Source of the DNA: Montifringilla adamsi
Taxonomy: Eukaryota; Chordata; Aves; Passeriformes; Passeridae
Length of the DNA stretch: 64,000 nucleotides
Assembly: GCA_017590115.1 (NCBI GenBank)
Contig: JAGGNK010013670.1
Coordinates: 2,043,343-2,107,342 of the forward strand
Direction: 5' to 3'
The translations under genes and the position numbers were made by a program. Shown piece by piece: positions 12,346 to 23,672 of this stretch (within the stretch, counting starts at the first letter, position 1; each line of letters starts with the position of its first letter). The notes below the pieces were generated by a model, which searched no databases, was not told the origin of the DNA, and worked only from the letters and a program-made list of their open reading frames with translations.

Positions 12346-15300
12346 TTCAGCAGTGGAGGCACCGTATCTTAGCCCACACATCATGTTCATTTAAAATTGC
12401 AGTCCTCCCTCTTCTCTCTACCCCACTCCATTCCCTTCCTTCTCTTTTCTTTCATCCAATACGAAAATATTTTCCCCCCTACATTTAATGGATTCTCTAA
12501 TATTTACTAGTAGCAGCATCCCAATACAAACACTCTCAGCTTAGGGAGCTGTTTCAGCCTATGTACATTCTGGGCTGCACCTCTGTGAGATGTCTGTTTG
12601 TCACTAGGCAAATATAAGGAGATTGCACTGAGGTCTTATAAACATGCAAAGATCCTCTTTTGTAGCTACATAATTCACTGAGTTTTTCAATACACATTCT
12701 GAGGTTGAAAACTTGGCTAATCCATCCACCAGATGTATCTTTATGATCCCAGAACTCATTAAAATTTACTTTTTTCCCTCTTTTTTTTTAAAGTCCAGCA
12801 GACTCAGCTGTTGAGCTACATTAATTGCATTTTATTTTTTTTTCCATAGTTAAAATGACTAATGCTAGCAGAGTCACTGCCTACAAGCACAACAGCCAGA
12901 CAGTAAAAATTAGTAGGACTTCTAATCGTTCAGTAATATCCAAATCCCATAAAATTAAGAGAGGCAATTTGGTCCTCTCAAAACAGATGGTTTTGATTTT
13001 CAGTATTTATTTTGAGATTTCTTTAGGGGGAGAAAAGAGAGGAGAAAAGACACAAATTCACACCAAAAGATTCCATTCGAAGGTCAAAGTGCCCTTGACT
13101 TGTATTAAACCCCACGACACTAACAGAGTCACAACATAAATAGTCCCCAACAGCAGCACTTCTCCCCTTGCCTTCCTGCCACACAGACCCCTCAAAACTA
13201 CTTTCACTGCCTCAGCCCTCCACCAGTGCCCTCTCTGATGGATGCCACACCATGCCAGCCCTGCCCAGCAATCTGGAGCAAGCTGGAGCGCGTGTGTTAC
13301 CCGGCTCTTGCAACAGCAGCACCTCCCAGCTCCTTCCCCTGGGCAACAGATCCCAGGTTCTGGAGGACCCCTGGAAGACACTCATGGTATCCTCTGGAGG
13401 CATGTGGTGCTAAACACCTGGATATGCAGGAGACAAGAGGAAGGTGACAGAAGTCATCAGGAGCCACACAAAGACCAAAGCCACATTCCTGGCAACAAGT
13501 CAGGTCCTTCGGCCACCTCTCTACCATTCCCATCATCTACGTAAGAAAGGAGCCAGGTCTTCAAGCCACCTATCCTCTATTCCCACCTTCTGCAGAAGTA
13601 GATGTCTCATTAAAAAAAACCAAACAAAACCAAAAAAAAACCTGAACAGATTATCAGACTGAAAGGTCTCAGGTCACTTAGGACTTCCAGAGAGAAAATA
13701 AACAAAAATCAGTGCCAAGAGCAATTATCACCATGTTTGTAACTCGTCTCAGAAACAGGAAATGGTGTGCAAACAACAAAACATGGGCTGTCAGGGTTTG
13801 CCAGGAGGGAGAAGTTTCACCACACAGGCTTTGTACCCTGCTCTACTGCACCCAAGAGCCACCCAAGTGTGGTCCTGGAAAAGTCAGTGGCAACAATTTC
13901 TGTCTCACTGGTTCCACTTTACAGGCAAAGTAATTAAAATGCCTTTGCTACACCAGGAGGATGAGTTAGGAGCAGCTGTAGGACACTCTAGAGCAACCTG
14001 GGTCCCCAAGGATGGGTCTCCTGGGACATGGTAAGCCATACCTCCACCTAGGGAAACAGGCAACAGTGGCTCTGGATTCCACTGACAGGTAAGCAGATAC
14101 CTGCACCAGGTATCACCACTGTTACACACTCCTCTAGAACACTGCTCCTCTCACAGTCAGCCTATGACAGAAAAAGGCTGCTCACAAACTTGCATGAATT
14201 TGGTCTGGATCTGACCATACTTAATTTCATGGGAGTGTACAATGTGTTTTAAACTCTGATAAAACTGTTAGCATTACTCCACAACACACAAGTAAGCACC
14301 TTTTCAGAATTTCAGCCACACAAATGTTAATCTAACCTAGAACCTCCTGGTGCCTACCTGTATCTGCTTCTGGTGTTCACTGTCATCCTGCATCATCCAC
14401 AAACCTGCTCCAGGTGGCTTCACACAAATGATGCTCAGCACAGGGCTTGTCCCAAAGGCTGAAAGTGTTTGCCTCTTTTCATGAGCTCATCCAACAAAGG
14501 ACAAGTCCAAGCTTGTGTCTGGATGGGGAGGACAGTAGTTTTATTCTCAAACCATTAAGTCTCCTTTGGTACCAAATAAAAGTATGAAAAGAGACTATTT
14601 ATAAGAGCACAAACTGTAGAGGACAAGAAGCTTCCACTTTAGGAAGCTGGCAAACACATGTGACACAGATTAAAGGGTGATCATTCCTGGAAAGAACACC
14701 GAGCTGAACTCCTGCATGGCTCTGAGTAACTGTTCCTGTGTGGAGTTGTGTATTAATCATATCAGTAATATGTGCATCAGCCAGCATTACACAATCAGAA
14801 GTTCAGCCAGCCAGAACTTGGGTGCATCAGATATCAGCACACCTCTGCACATCTCCTGTGCCTTTGTCTCAGGACATTTTAAAAACAGCAGGGCTGAGAT
14901 GCACACCAAATACCAAGTAAATCCACATGGAGCATATGCACCATGATCAAATTAAACCACATGAGCAGAACCTCACAAACAGAATCATATGTGCAGGGCC
15001 AAGGGATAATCCACTTTTACTGACTTATTCCACCACTACTGCACAGAGGATGACAGAACCAAAACTCCTGGCTATAGTATTTACCAGACTGAAGACATAA
15101 CCTTTTGGTTAAAACCTTCTCTCTCCACTACATGAGTGTGTGAACTTCAGCAGCAGTGTTGCCAAGATACAAGGAGGAAAATCTCAAGACATTAAGGTAA
15201 CACACTATTTAAAGGCAAACAGTACAGCAGAGCTGAGCTGGGGATCTGACAAATTGCCACTGCACGTTCTGCTGTTACAGCAAAACAAATCCCTACCTGC

Positions 15301-16256
15301 ATTAGCCATTCCTCATTACTTACAAAGTGGATTTTCATATCCATTTTACAACAAAGAAGTTTAGAGGACTATGATGTTCTGAAGTGGTCTTCACCATGGC
15401 TTGGCATAGAGTCAAAATGACAACAAACCGACCATAAAAAAAATGCATGCAGCTGGTAATTTGTGGCACATACAGAGCCAAAACCCAACAAGAACACAAG
15501 ATACTGAACTAATAAATTATAAGGATGATGTACAAAAAGACAGAGAAATGTTGGAAGCAATTTTCTCTTGCAGAACCAAGGCAACATTGCAGCTCAAGTG
15601 CAGGAAAACTGAGAGTTAAACATTTCCACATTTCAGCCTGCAACTTCCTAACTCCATTACCTTTTTATTAATTGCATTTGAGACTTCACTAAACTTGAGC
15701 TTGGGCTATTTTTAAAACCTATCTGACTCAACTTATTGTTGCCCAGAACAAAGATTAAACTTCTAATTTAGCTGCAGATAATTACAATGCTCAGGTCAGA
15801 CCCCCAGTGTAATGTGGTAGGGTGTCCCAGTCAAACTGATAGGTGTTCAGAAAAACCCCAAAAAACAAGAGTAGCAGAGCTGGGGGAAAGAAGGGATGAT
15901 CTTCAGTGAGAGAGGAATCTTTCTGCCTTCCTCCCAGCTGAAGTCACTGGGCTTAATGACTCCTTAAGCAGGGACAGATTTGGTTGAGTGTCTCCCCTTG
16001 GTACTGACAGCAGGGCTCTCACCAAGGAGCATTTTTGTACACAGCAATGGATCTTTCCTTAAACTTCCACTTTTGGTAACATCCCCCTCTGGCTCTCTGT
16101 GTTCCCATAAAGTCCCTGCTATTTCTCTATTGATCTCAGCGTTGTAAGTCAATCTTTCAATTACTCAGACCCTTGATGTCTTTCTGATGATTTTTTTGCC
16201 TTTCCCTAATGATCATTTTCCTTCCAAGTTCCTGATCCTTTACCCTTATTTTATAA
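12346..16256. other. AUTS2 intron 1, non-coding
   Basis: Mixed AT-rich (12400-13050) and moderately GC-rich (13150-13450) intronic DNA. No repeat family, exon or RNA gene recognised. Overlapping open frames at 13160-13550 reflect GC-rich composition. Confidence 0.55.
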
Positions 16257-16445
16257 ATCATAGAATCATATAACTGTTTAGGTTGGAAAAGGCCTCACAG
16301 ATCAGAGTCCAACCATTAACTCAGCACAGCCAGCCCCACTGCTAACCATGTGTCCAAGTGCCACATCTACACTTCTTTTAACTCTCTCCAGGGATGGTGA
16401 CTCCACCACTGCCCTGGATTTTACACTCCTTCAATGCCAGAAAAG
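16257..16445 (-). mobile_element. CR1 LINE 3'-end fragment
   Basis: TCATAGAATCATATAACTG, then GGTTGGAAAAGGCCT and AGTCCAACCATTAACTCAGC, followed by GGTGACTCCACCACTGCCCTGG. This is the reverse complement of the CR1 3' end, so the element is on minus. It is the only CR1 copy recognised in the intronic part of the window. Confidence 0.9.
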
Positions 16446-16529
16446 TCCCCAGGTATTTAATCAGAAAGGGCTTACTTACTCCTCCAAGTAGCAGGAAAAA
16501 AAAGATGCCAAGATAAGGGAGAATAAGGG

Positions 16530-16650
16530 TGTCTTTTGTCTTTTGATGCGCGGCATATTTCTCGTTAGTGCTAATCGTAAAGAGCAGTGCTAGTGGAGAT
16601 TAATTGAATCACATTCATCTAAAAGAACTTGTCCTTATAGTTTAAACTCT
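16530..16650. promoter_or_regulatory. Candidate conserved non-coding element
   Basis: Four CpGs in about 36 bases (TGATGCGCGGC, TCTCGTTAG, CTAATCGTAAAG) within AT-rich DNA, followed by GAGATTAATTGAATCA. CpG retention next to homeodomain cores suggests constraint. Inference only. Confidence 0.3.
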
Positions 16651-17935
16651 TCCTTCTTCAACTCAAGGCCATCGTGCCTCCTACTACCACCTATGGGAAT
16701 GGTAAAAATCCCCACCTTCATTACATGGTTACCTTCAGGAGCTTAAAAGAATATTTATGCAACAATCTCAATCCTTGGTCATTATCTGCCCGAAGAGACA
16801 GCTTCAGCTCTCCAACAGCTACTGAAATCAGCTGGAGTTAGGAGTGCCTTGCCTCCCAGCAAGGTACCAGGCTTTTCAAAATAATTTTAAAGTATTTTTA
16901 AAGTATTCAGGTACCCAAATGACAGCAAGATATGTTTCAAACATCACCCTAGACATTCGTTTTGTGTAATATGCATCCTGCTGTTTTCAGTCCCACCTTC
17001 AGTTTGAGTTGCTGTTTTTTTCAGGTCTGGTCACTGAGGTTTTCATCAAGATAGTTAGCTGCTCTCTCAAGGTTATCTCGAAATATAATCTCAGGTCAGT
17101 TTACTGTTTCCTCTAAATACACAGTAAAAATAATAAATGCATTGCTTCCTATGATATCCCAGTGTCACACAAAACTTAATGCCTCCTCTCATCCCCAGAT
17201 ATCTTCATTTAGTTACTCCCTTCTTTTCTCTGCTGGTCTAAATCTGCAGACTTGCATGTGCAAACAGAGACTGGGACAAACACCTAAGCATCTAAGCAGC
17301 CAATAAACACAAGAAGGGCCACCAAGATTTGCTGACAGCACTAAACAAACATCTGATGTTATGATGCTGCTGTGGTAAGGCAGGAAGATCAAATTCCTTT
17401 TGAAATATGAAGGGAAAGAGACAAGGCAGAACAAACCTGCTTGAAATCTCAAAGAATTTAAGCAAACAAGCTAATCAGGCCAGCTAGAAGATTGGTGAGA
17501 AGAGAATGATTTGGGCAGGAAAAGCACACAGCAAGCCAGCCATTCTAGTGTCCAGCTCAAAGCTTCTGCTGTCACACAGCCAAGCTATTTCTATTTTCAG
17601 TGGGCCATGCCTAGAGATGAGTATCACACACCAGTTATTAAAGCAAATTCCTGCATTCAAATGCATACACAGAGCCACACTGTCAGTGCACACAGACACA
17701 CAACTGAGACCACAGGACCTTCAAAACCTTCCTGCTACTCGCATATTTCGTTTCTATAGTGTCTCTTTTTTAAAGCCCAGATCAGCTGTTAAGTTTTACT
17801 CCATCTAGTCTCATACTATCTGTGCAACTTGTAAAAGTGCTGCAGCTAACATCTGCCTAAACCACACAAACACCATGGAACAATTGCTTAAAAATTATTT
17901 ACACTAGGTGGATGGAATCATCTGACACAGAATTT
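16651..17935. other. AUTS2 intron 1, non-coding
   Basis: No exon, repeat family or RNA gene recognised. Confidence 0.6.
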
Positions 17936-18120
17936 GAAGCTCATTAAACAGCTCCTTGACAAATATTTGTCAGCATTTCTCATTTGTAATTAATTATATT
18001 GGGCTTTACCTGACGATAATTTAGCACGGTCTCAAAACAGACTAATGCCTGTGTGCTGAACAGAAATTAGCTCAGCAAATGCACACTGAGAAATTGTGAC
18101 AGTTTTATGAAACAAGAATC
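17936..18120. promoter_or_regulatory. Candidate conserved non-coding element with 16-bp palindrome
   Basis: Contains the perfect palindrome TGACAAATATTTGTCA at 17957-17972, whose arms are TGACA half sites of the MEIS/TGIF type, followed by TTTGTAATTAATTATATTGG and ACCTGACGATAATTTAGCAC. Repeat-free. One 16-bp perfect palindrome is about what chance gives in 64 kb, so the case rests on the clustering. Confidence 0.3.
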
Positions 18121-20255
18121 CCCATTTAAATGCAAGTCCCCCACTTCCCACCCCACTTCTATCTGGCCTTTATAAATATCTGTGTCCCATTTCAGGCTTG
18201 TCAGATGAGCTGCCTGAGTTGAAGCTAAACAAACATCCGCAGAAAAAACTCATTACCTTACTCAGTGTTCAGAAAACCTGAAACCAACTGCTTACTCCAT
18301 AGGGATGGTCAGAGCTGACTCAGGAAACATAAAGTACTTCCCAGGCTTTAAGCCATCTTAACATTCAGGTCAGATTTCCTTTCTCATCACAGCAAACCAT
18401 CTTCACCACGGCACATCAACAGCCATGTCACGTCAGTCTCCTGCCCAGACACCTCTGCACTAGGGGGTAGGAGGGAGACAAACATCTTCCTGAAATCTCA
18501 CCTCACCAGAGAGCTCTGCAAAAGCCTCCTTGCCAGCACTGCCAGAGCACATCATGGAGAAAGTCACTCCAATGGATTGATTTATCACATTCTGAGAAAT
18601 GACCTTTCCTTGTCAAGCTGGTGTCTAAAATGCCCATCTGGGTTTGGAGAACCTCATGCTATTATTGTTGGTAACAAACACACCAGCAGCGCAGCACAGA
18701 CTCCTCCAAGCTGGGAAAAGCCACAGCTTGACAAGCCACTGGTCACACTAACACAGGTACAGAGTGTCTGTGCCTTCCTGCTTTTCCGGGCTGGACATTT
18801 GGGGAGATCACGGCAGCAACGTGTGAGTAACTGCTCTGGAGTGAACCACAGAGCTTGCTGCTCTCAGTCCAGCAAGGCCACTCAGGGAAAATCTGGTGAC
18901 CAATTGTAGGACCACACCTCAGCTGCTTTACTACAGATTAAGGGCTGGCTTCTGAAGGTCAAGGCTCCAAAATGCTCCCCAGTGTAGGGGACAGGTCCCT
19001 ACTGCACACAGCTACATGGAAGTCTTGCAAGGCCAGGCAAGGATCAATCCAGCTACATCTGCAATGACACCAGAATTGCTCAGCTGTCACTCCAAGAAGG
19101 AAAAAATCCACAGTGAGATCCCACTGTCTTCATTTTACTCCCTCTTCCTGTGTATTCCCCACATAAACATTAGAGACATCAAGGTATGGGGCGCCACAAA
19201 TGCAGAGACAGATAACCAGAATCAGATGGGCTCTATTTCAACACCAAACAATTTACACTTGAGAAGTATGACAAGGCTACTGACACCTGGACAGAAAAGC
19301 AGTTCCCAGAGTGGGAGCTGGTTAAAGTTTTGCTTCAAGGGATGGGAACTTTTATCAACATAACCATAACAGACTGGATGGCTCCTCCTGAAGTTATAGT
19401 GGCATGGGATCTGTGTCCTTGTGCAGCACCTGTGTCCCTTTGCCATCCACAAGCTTCACACAACCTGGTATTTTGCACAGGTTGGGCTTTTTCAGTCACC
19501 CCAACAAAAAGCAAAAGCATTTAGTAAAAGACAAGTGAAATCAAGCTGTGTGGAAGTTCTAATTCCTTTTTTTTTTTTGCAGCTTGATACATAAGAAGGT
19601 CCTGGGGTGACACCTCACACCCAGCCAGCCCACACCCCTACAGCTCCAAGGTTGTCCCCAGAGGCAGAGAGCTCAGCCTTGTCCTTCCACAGTGGCTGTC
19701 CCCTCCTGCATGAGCCACCATCCACATGTGTCCCCTCTTCTGAACCGTGGCTTAGATTCTCCAGTGGGTGAAATGTTCTGAAGTTTCCTTCTCACAGTTT
19801 TTCACACCAAGCAGACAAAACAGTCTCCACACCCTTTCAGCTGCGCTAAGCCCAAGGAAAGGCTGAAGTTCAAGCACAAGGCAGGGGCTCAGAAAGTCTT
19901 GTTACGTTCTGGGCACAAGCGTCTTCTGGAACCTGGGGAAAATCTCCATGGCCTCCAACAAGCTGGGGGAAGACCCACAGCATGAGGTGTATTAACACCA
20001 GGACATCTCTCCACAGCACCCACAGCTTCTTGACTCAACTCAAACACATCAACACCTAAACATCTCACCAAGGCTGAGGCATCCCACTCCACCAGCCTCT
20101 CACAACCTCCTCACCAACACCTGGATTACAATAAAAACTTCAGGCTGCTGCATGCAACACACAGAGCAATTCCTGCCACGCTGGGGTTGTGCCTTAGACA
20201 CCTTCATCTCCCTCTGATCTTCAGAAAAAAGTTTCTCAGTGTACATACGGAGCTG
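18121..20255. other. AUTS2 intron 1, non-coding
   Basis: No exon, RNA gene or repeat family recognised; a short A-free T run lies near 19567-19579. Confidence 0.6.
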
Positions 20256-20475
20256 CAGGAAAAAGCACCTAACAACGGTTTTGTGACATTATTTCTTAAC
20301 GCAGCATGAAATCGTTAGGTCAAAACGTGCCACCTATCACATGAACATTAAAAGTATGTCAAGTCTCAGTGTGCAAGCTATTGTTTTATCTGAACGTGAT
20401 ATTAGCTGGCAGAACTGGGTAATGTATCTGTGCTCCTTTTTAGTGATACAGGATTATGAGAGGATGCAAGTAGTA
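20256..20475. promoter_or_regulatory. Candidate conserved non-coding element 1.2 kb inside intron 1
   Basis: AT-rich, repeat-free sequence that keeps five CpGs (AACAACGG, TTAACGCAGC, AAATCGTTAGG, AAAACGTGCC, TGAACGTGATATTAGC). CpG retention outside an island suggests constraint or low methylation. It lies close to the promoter-proximal end of intron 1. Confidence 0.3.
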
Positions 20476-21289
20476 GCCATGCTTGGCTTGGCAAAGAGAG
20501 CACAGCAATTATTTTCAAGTAGAAAATAAACAATTAAGAAGTGAAACAGAATAAAGACATTTTCTAAAATGCCCAAGTTCTAAACTTGCTCTTCACTTCC
20601 TCTCCAAAAAGGACTATAGCCAAATTCTCAAGTCCTTTTTCCCATAAAAATGCTTAATGACACAAACTAGGGCTTTGTTTGAGGAAAACCAGAATTTTGT
20701 CTGAAACAGAAGCACACAAATTTCTCTCCTGCCCATAAACACATATTCACACTTTTGGTCTCTCTGGTTTAAGCAGGGAACTTGAGGATGGGCTCACCAG
20801 GTAAGAAATGGTGGATAAATTGAATCTGGACACTACCGCAGCATTTGTTCCTTATTGCTTACATACATGAGTCTAACACCAACCATGTGGAGGTTTGTTG
20901 AAGTGAACAAATCCTCCCTTAATTACACCAAAGTTCTGTTGGAGGCATAGTGTGGATGGATACAGGTGTAACCAAGGACAAAATCTGGCTACAAAACAAG
21001 AAGCAAAATAAAACAAACAAGGAAACAAAACCCTGAAAATCCACTAAGTATTCCTGGCTAAATATTTAAGCATCTTAAAAGCTACACAGATTTTTTGTTG
21101 TTGTTAAACAATCAGCTTCACCTCCACATTTATTTTGACAGCTCATCATCGTTCCAGTTGTGCCTCCAGTGCACATAAACCCAAATAAATCTCTTTTTCA
21201 CCACAGCAAACTTCTCCTGATCAGAACTTACAAACAACAAAGCCCTTCAAACGCACAGGCTGGAGGTCCCCTTCCACGGCAGCATCACT
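20476..21289. other. AUTS2 intron 1, promoter-proximal end
   Basis: AT-rich intronic DNA leading into the CpG island; no exon or repeat recognised. Confidence 0.6.
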
Positions 21290-21562
21290 ACCACGACCCT
21301 GGCTGGGCTGACACGCTCGCGAGTGGCTGGGCGGAGGGAACACGGAGAGGCGAGGCCGGGCCGGGCGCAGGGAAGCGACGCCCGGGAAGCCCAGCGGGGC
21401 TTCGCCTCCCTCCGCCCGGCCCGGCCTGGGCTCTCCCAGCCCCTTCGTTCGCGCCGGGGGATGACTCGAGCCGCCCACCGCGGGGCCCACTCGTGACATG
21501 CCGGAGGGAGCGCGGCAGGCCGGCCGCCCCCCGCCCGCAGCGGCACCGCGGCCCCGGGGTCA

Positions 21563-22273
<711 letters not shown>

Positions 22274-22531
22274 TCACCAAGCAGGCAATAAATCAGAATA
22301 GCGGAATGCTTTGATCAAGGGGCTGGGAGGGCGAGGATCTTCGAAAGAGAGGAAAAAAGGTTGAGAAGAAGGGAGAAAAAATAAAGAAAGGAGACCCGCT
22401 GGAAGGAGGGAGCTGAGAGTATTTCCTTGCACAAAATTTATTTTCTTTCTTCCTTTCCTCCCCAACTAAAAGAAGTTCCGGGGGGGGAAAAATATATATG
22501 TAGATGTACAGAACTCCCTTTCTGTCTGCGC

Positions 22532-22556
22532 GTGTGTGTGTGTGTGTGTGTGTGTG
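22532..22556 (+). repeat. GT microsatellite, about 12 units
   Basis: An uninterrupted (GT)n run following TGCGC, in the CpG-poor middle of the promoter region. Likely to vary in length between individuals and able to adopt Z-DNA. Confidence 0.9.
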
Positions 22557-22737
22557 CAGGGAAGGGTGCAGCCTTCCCCTCCCCACCAACACGCACTCCT
22601 CTCCCCCTCCTCCTTTATCTCCCTGGATCAAACACAATAATAATAATAACGATGCATCCAGATGCAATTTTCTCAGGCACCGACCAGGGATGGACTCGGG
22701 AGTGGAGATCAGATCCCAGCCCGGCCCCTCCAAAAAC

Positions 22738-22805
22738 AAAACCAAACAATAAAAAGAAGGAAAAAAAAGGAAAAAGAGAAAAAGGGGAGGAAAAAAAGAG
22801 CCCCA
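22738..22805 (+). repeat. A/G-rich low-complexity tract
   Basis: Nearly pure purine: AAAAAGAAGG followed by repeated GGAAAAA-like units. It continues the strand asymmetry of the AUTS2 5' region. Confidence 0.8.
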
Positions 22806-23017
22806 AAACACGCCCACCCACCCCAGCTATTAATACGGATCAATCATGGCAAATTCATCGTATTAATTGTGGCGAGGAGGGGGGTGCTGGTGCTGGTGAC
22901 AATAGATCCGAGCGGAGGGGAGGCGGCCCCCGGGAGCGGCGGCGGCCACAACAACACGGCTGGCGCCCGGGGGCGCGGCGGTGCGGGCGCGGCTCGGCGG
23001 GCTCGGTGCCGCCCGGG

Positions 23018-23089
23018 NNNNNNNNNNNNNNNNNNNNNNNNNNNNNNNNNNNNNNNNNNNNNNNNNNNNNNNNNNNNNNNNNNNNNNNN
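23018..23089. other. Assembly gap (72 N)
   Basis: A run of 72 N inside the GC-richest part of the promoter. Sequence on both sides is extremely GC-rich, which is the usual cause of such gaps. The true length may differ from 72. Confidence 0.99.
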
Positions 23090-23107
23090 CGCGCGGCCCC
23101 GCGCCGC

Positions 23108-23115
23108 TCACGTGA
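23108..23115. promoter_or_regulatory. Palindromic E-box TCACGTGA
   Basis: An eight-base perfect palindrome with a CACGTG core, of the type bound by USF, MYC/MAX and MITF/TFE factors, in the outer CpG block. Occupancy is not known. Confidence 0.5.
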
Positions 23116-23146
23116 CCGCCGCCCCGCCCGCTCCCCGCCCGGCGGC

Positions 23147-23177
23147 GCGCGAAATGCGGCGCCCCCGCCGCGCGAAA
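23147..23177 (+). promoter_or_regulatory. Pair of E2F-like sites (GCGCGAAA x2)
   Basis: GCGCGAAA occurs at 23147-23154 and again at 23170-23177, same orientation, 23 bp start to start (about two helical turns). It matches the E2F consensus TTTSGCGC read on the other strand. Location in a CpG-island core promoter supports a regulatory role, but the match is by eye only. Confidence 0.5.
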
Positions 23178-23187
23178 TAAGTCTCGG

Positions 23188-23195
23188 GCATGCGC
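23188..23195. promoter_or_regulatory. NRF1-like site GCATGCGC
   Basis: GGGCATGCGCG contains one good half and one degenerate half of the NRF1 palindrome (YGCGCAYGCGCR). A further CCTGCGCGG half-like site follows about 12 bases later. Typical of CpG-island promoters. Confidence 0.4.
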
Positions 23196-23231
23196 GGGGG
23201 GCCTGCGCGGTGGGGTGGCCGGCACGCGCTG

Positions 23232-23455
23232 TGACACCCCCTTCACAGCGCCCCTCACACTGCCCCTGGCAGCGCTCCTCACGCTGCCCTCACAGCACCC
23301 CTCATACTGCCACTCACACCGCCCCTCATAGCGCCCCTCATACTGCCACTCACACCGCTCCTCACACCACCCCTCATAGCACCACTCACAGCGCCCCTCA
23401 CACCGCCCCTCACACTGCCACTCAGCGCCACTCATACCGCTCCTCACACTGCCCC
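23232..23455 (+). repeat. 12-bp-period GC-rich minisatellite
   Basis: Tandem units close to RSYGCCCCTCAY (for example AGCGCCCCTCAT, ACTGCCACTCAC, ACCGCCCCTCAT) repeat about 17-18 times, with a few units that break the period at the left edge and near 23425. Because the period is a multiple of three, long open frames run through it (Thr/Ser-Ala-Pro-His repeats on plus, Glu-Gly-Arg-Cys-like repeats on minus), but these are by-products and not evidence of a gene. It begins at the outer edge of the CpG island. It may be lineage-specific. Confidence 0.85.
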
Positions 23456-23597
23456 GGCCCCGGCCCCACTCCGTCCCTCGAGCCGGGCAGGGATGTCCTC
23501 ATATCGGAACAGGCGTGGAGGGCGCGGAGTCTCCCTCTCTGCAGTCATTCCAAAGCCACCCGGACGCCTCCCTGGGTCACCTGCTGCGGGTGGCTCT

Positions 23598-23672
23598 ACC
23601 GTGGCGGGGGTTGGACTGCATGATCTCCTGACGTCCCTTCCAACCCCAGCTATTCTGGTTCTGCGATTCTGT
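23598..23672 (+). mobile_element. CR1 LINE 3'-end fragment
   Basis: The string GGGTTGGACTGCATGATCTC, then TCCCTTCCAACCCC and TTCTGGTTCTGCGATTCTG, is the typical CR1 3' end, in sense orientation. It lies just right of the minisatellite and is the repeat closest to the AUTS2 promoter. Confidence 0.85.

Larger units (their letters stand above)
22885..23240. promoter_or_regulatory. AUTS2: CpG island, outer block: probable core promoter
   Basis: A second CpG-dense block, interrupted by the assembly gap. It holds a TCACGTGA E-box, two GCGCGAAA E2F-like sites and a GCATGCGC NRF1-like site, all within 90 bases on the right side of the gap. No TATA box is visible there. This composition fits a dispersed-start CpG-island promoter, which could also fire divergently to the right. 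Inferred to be the main AUTS2 promoter from position and composition only. Confidence 0.6.

Noticed and set aside
22488..22498. TATA box for AUTS2
   Set aside because: TATATATT on minus is present but in low-complexity AT sequence; CpG-island promoters of this type rarely use TATA, and no start-site evidence exists.
22427..23623. 398-codon open frame on plus across the promoter
   Set aside because: It reads through the assembly gap and the 12-bp minisatellite, whose period keeps frames open. Composition is explained by the CpG island and repeat.
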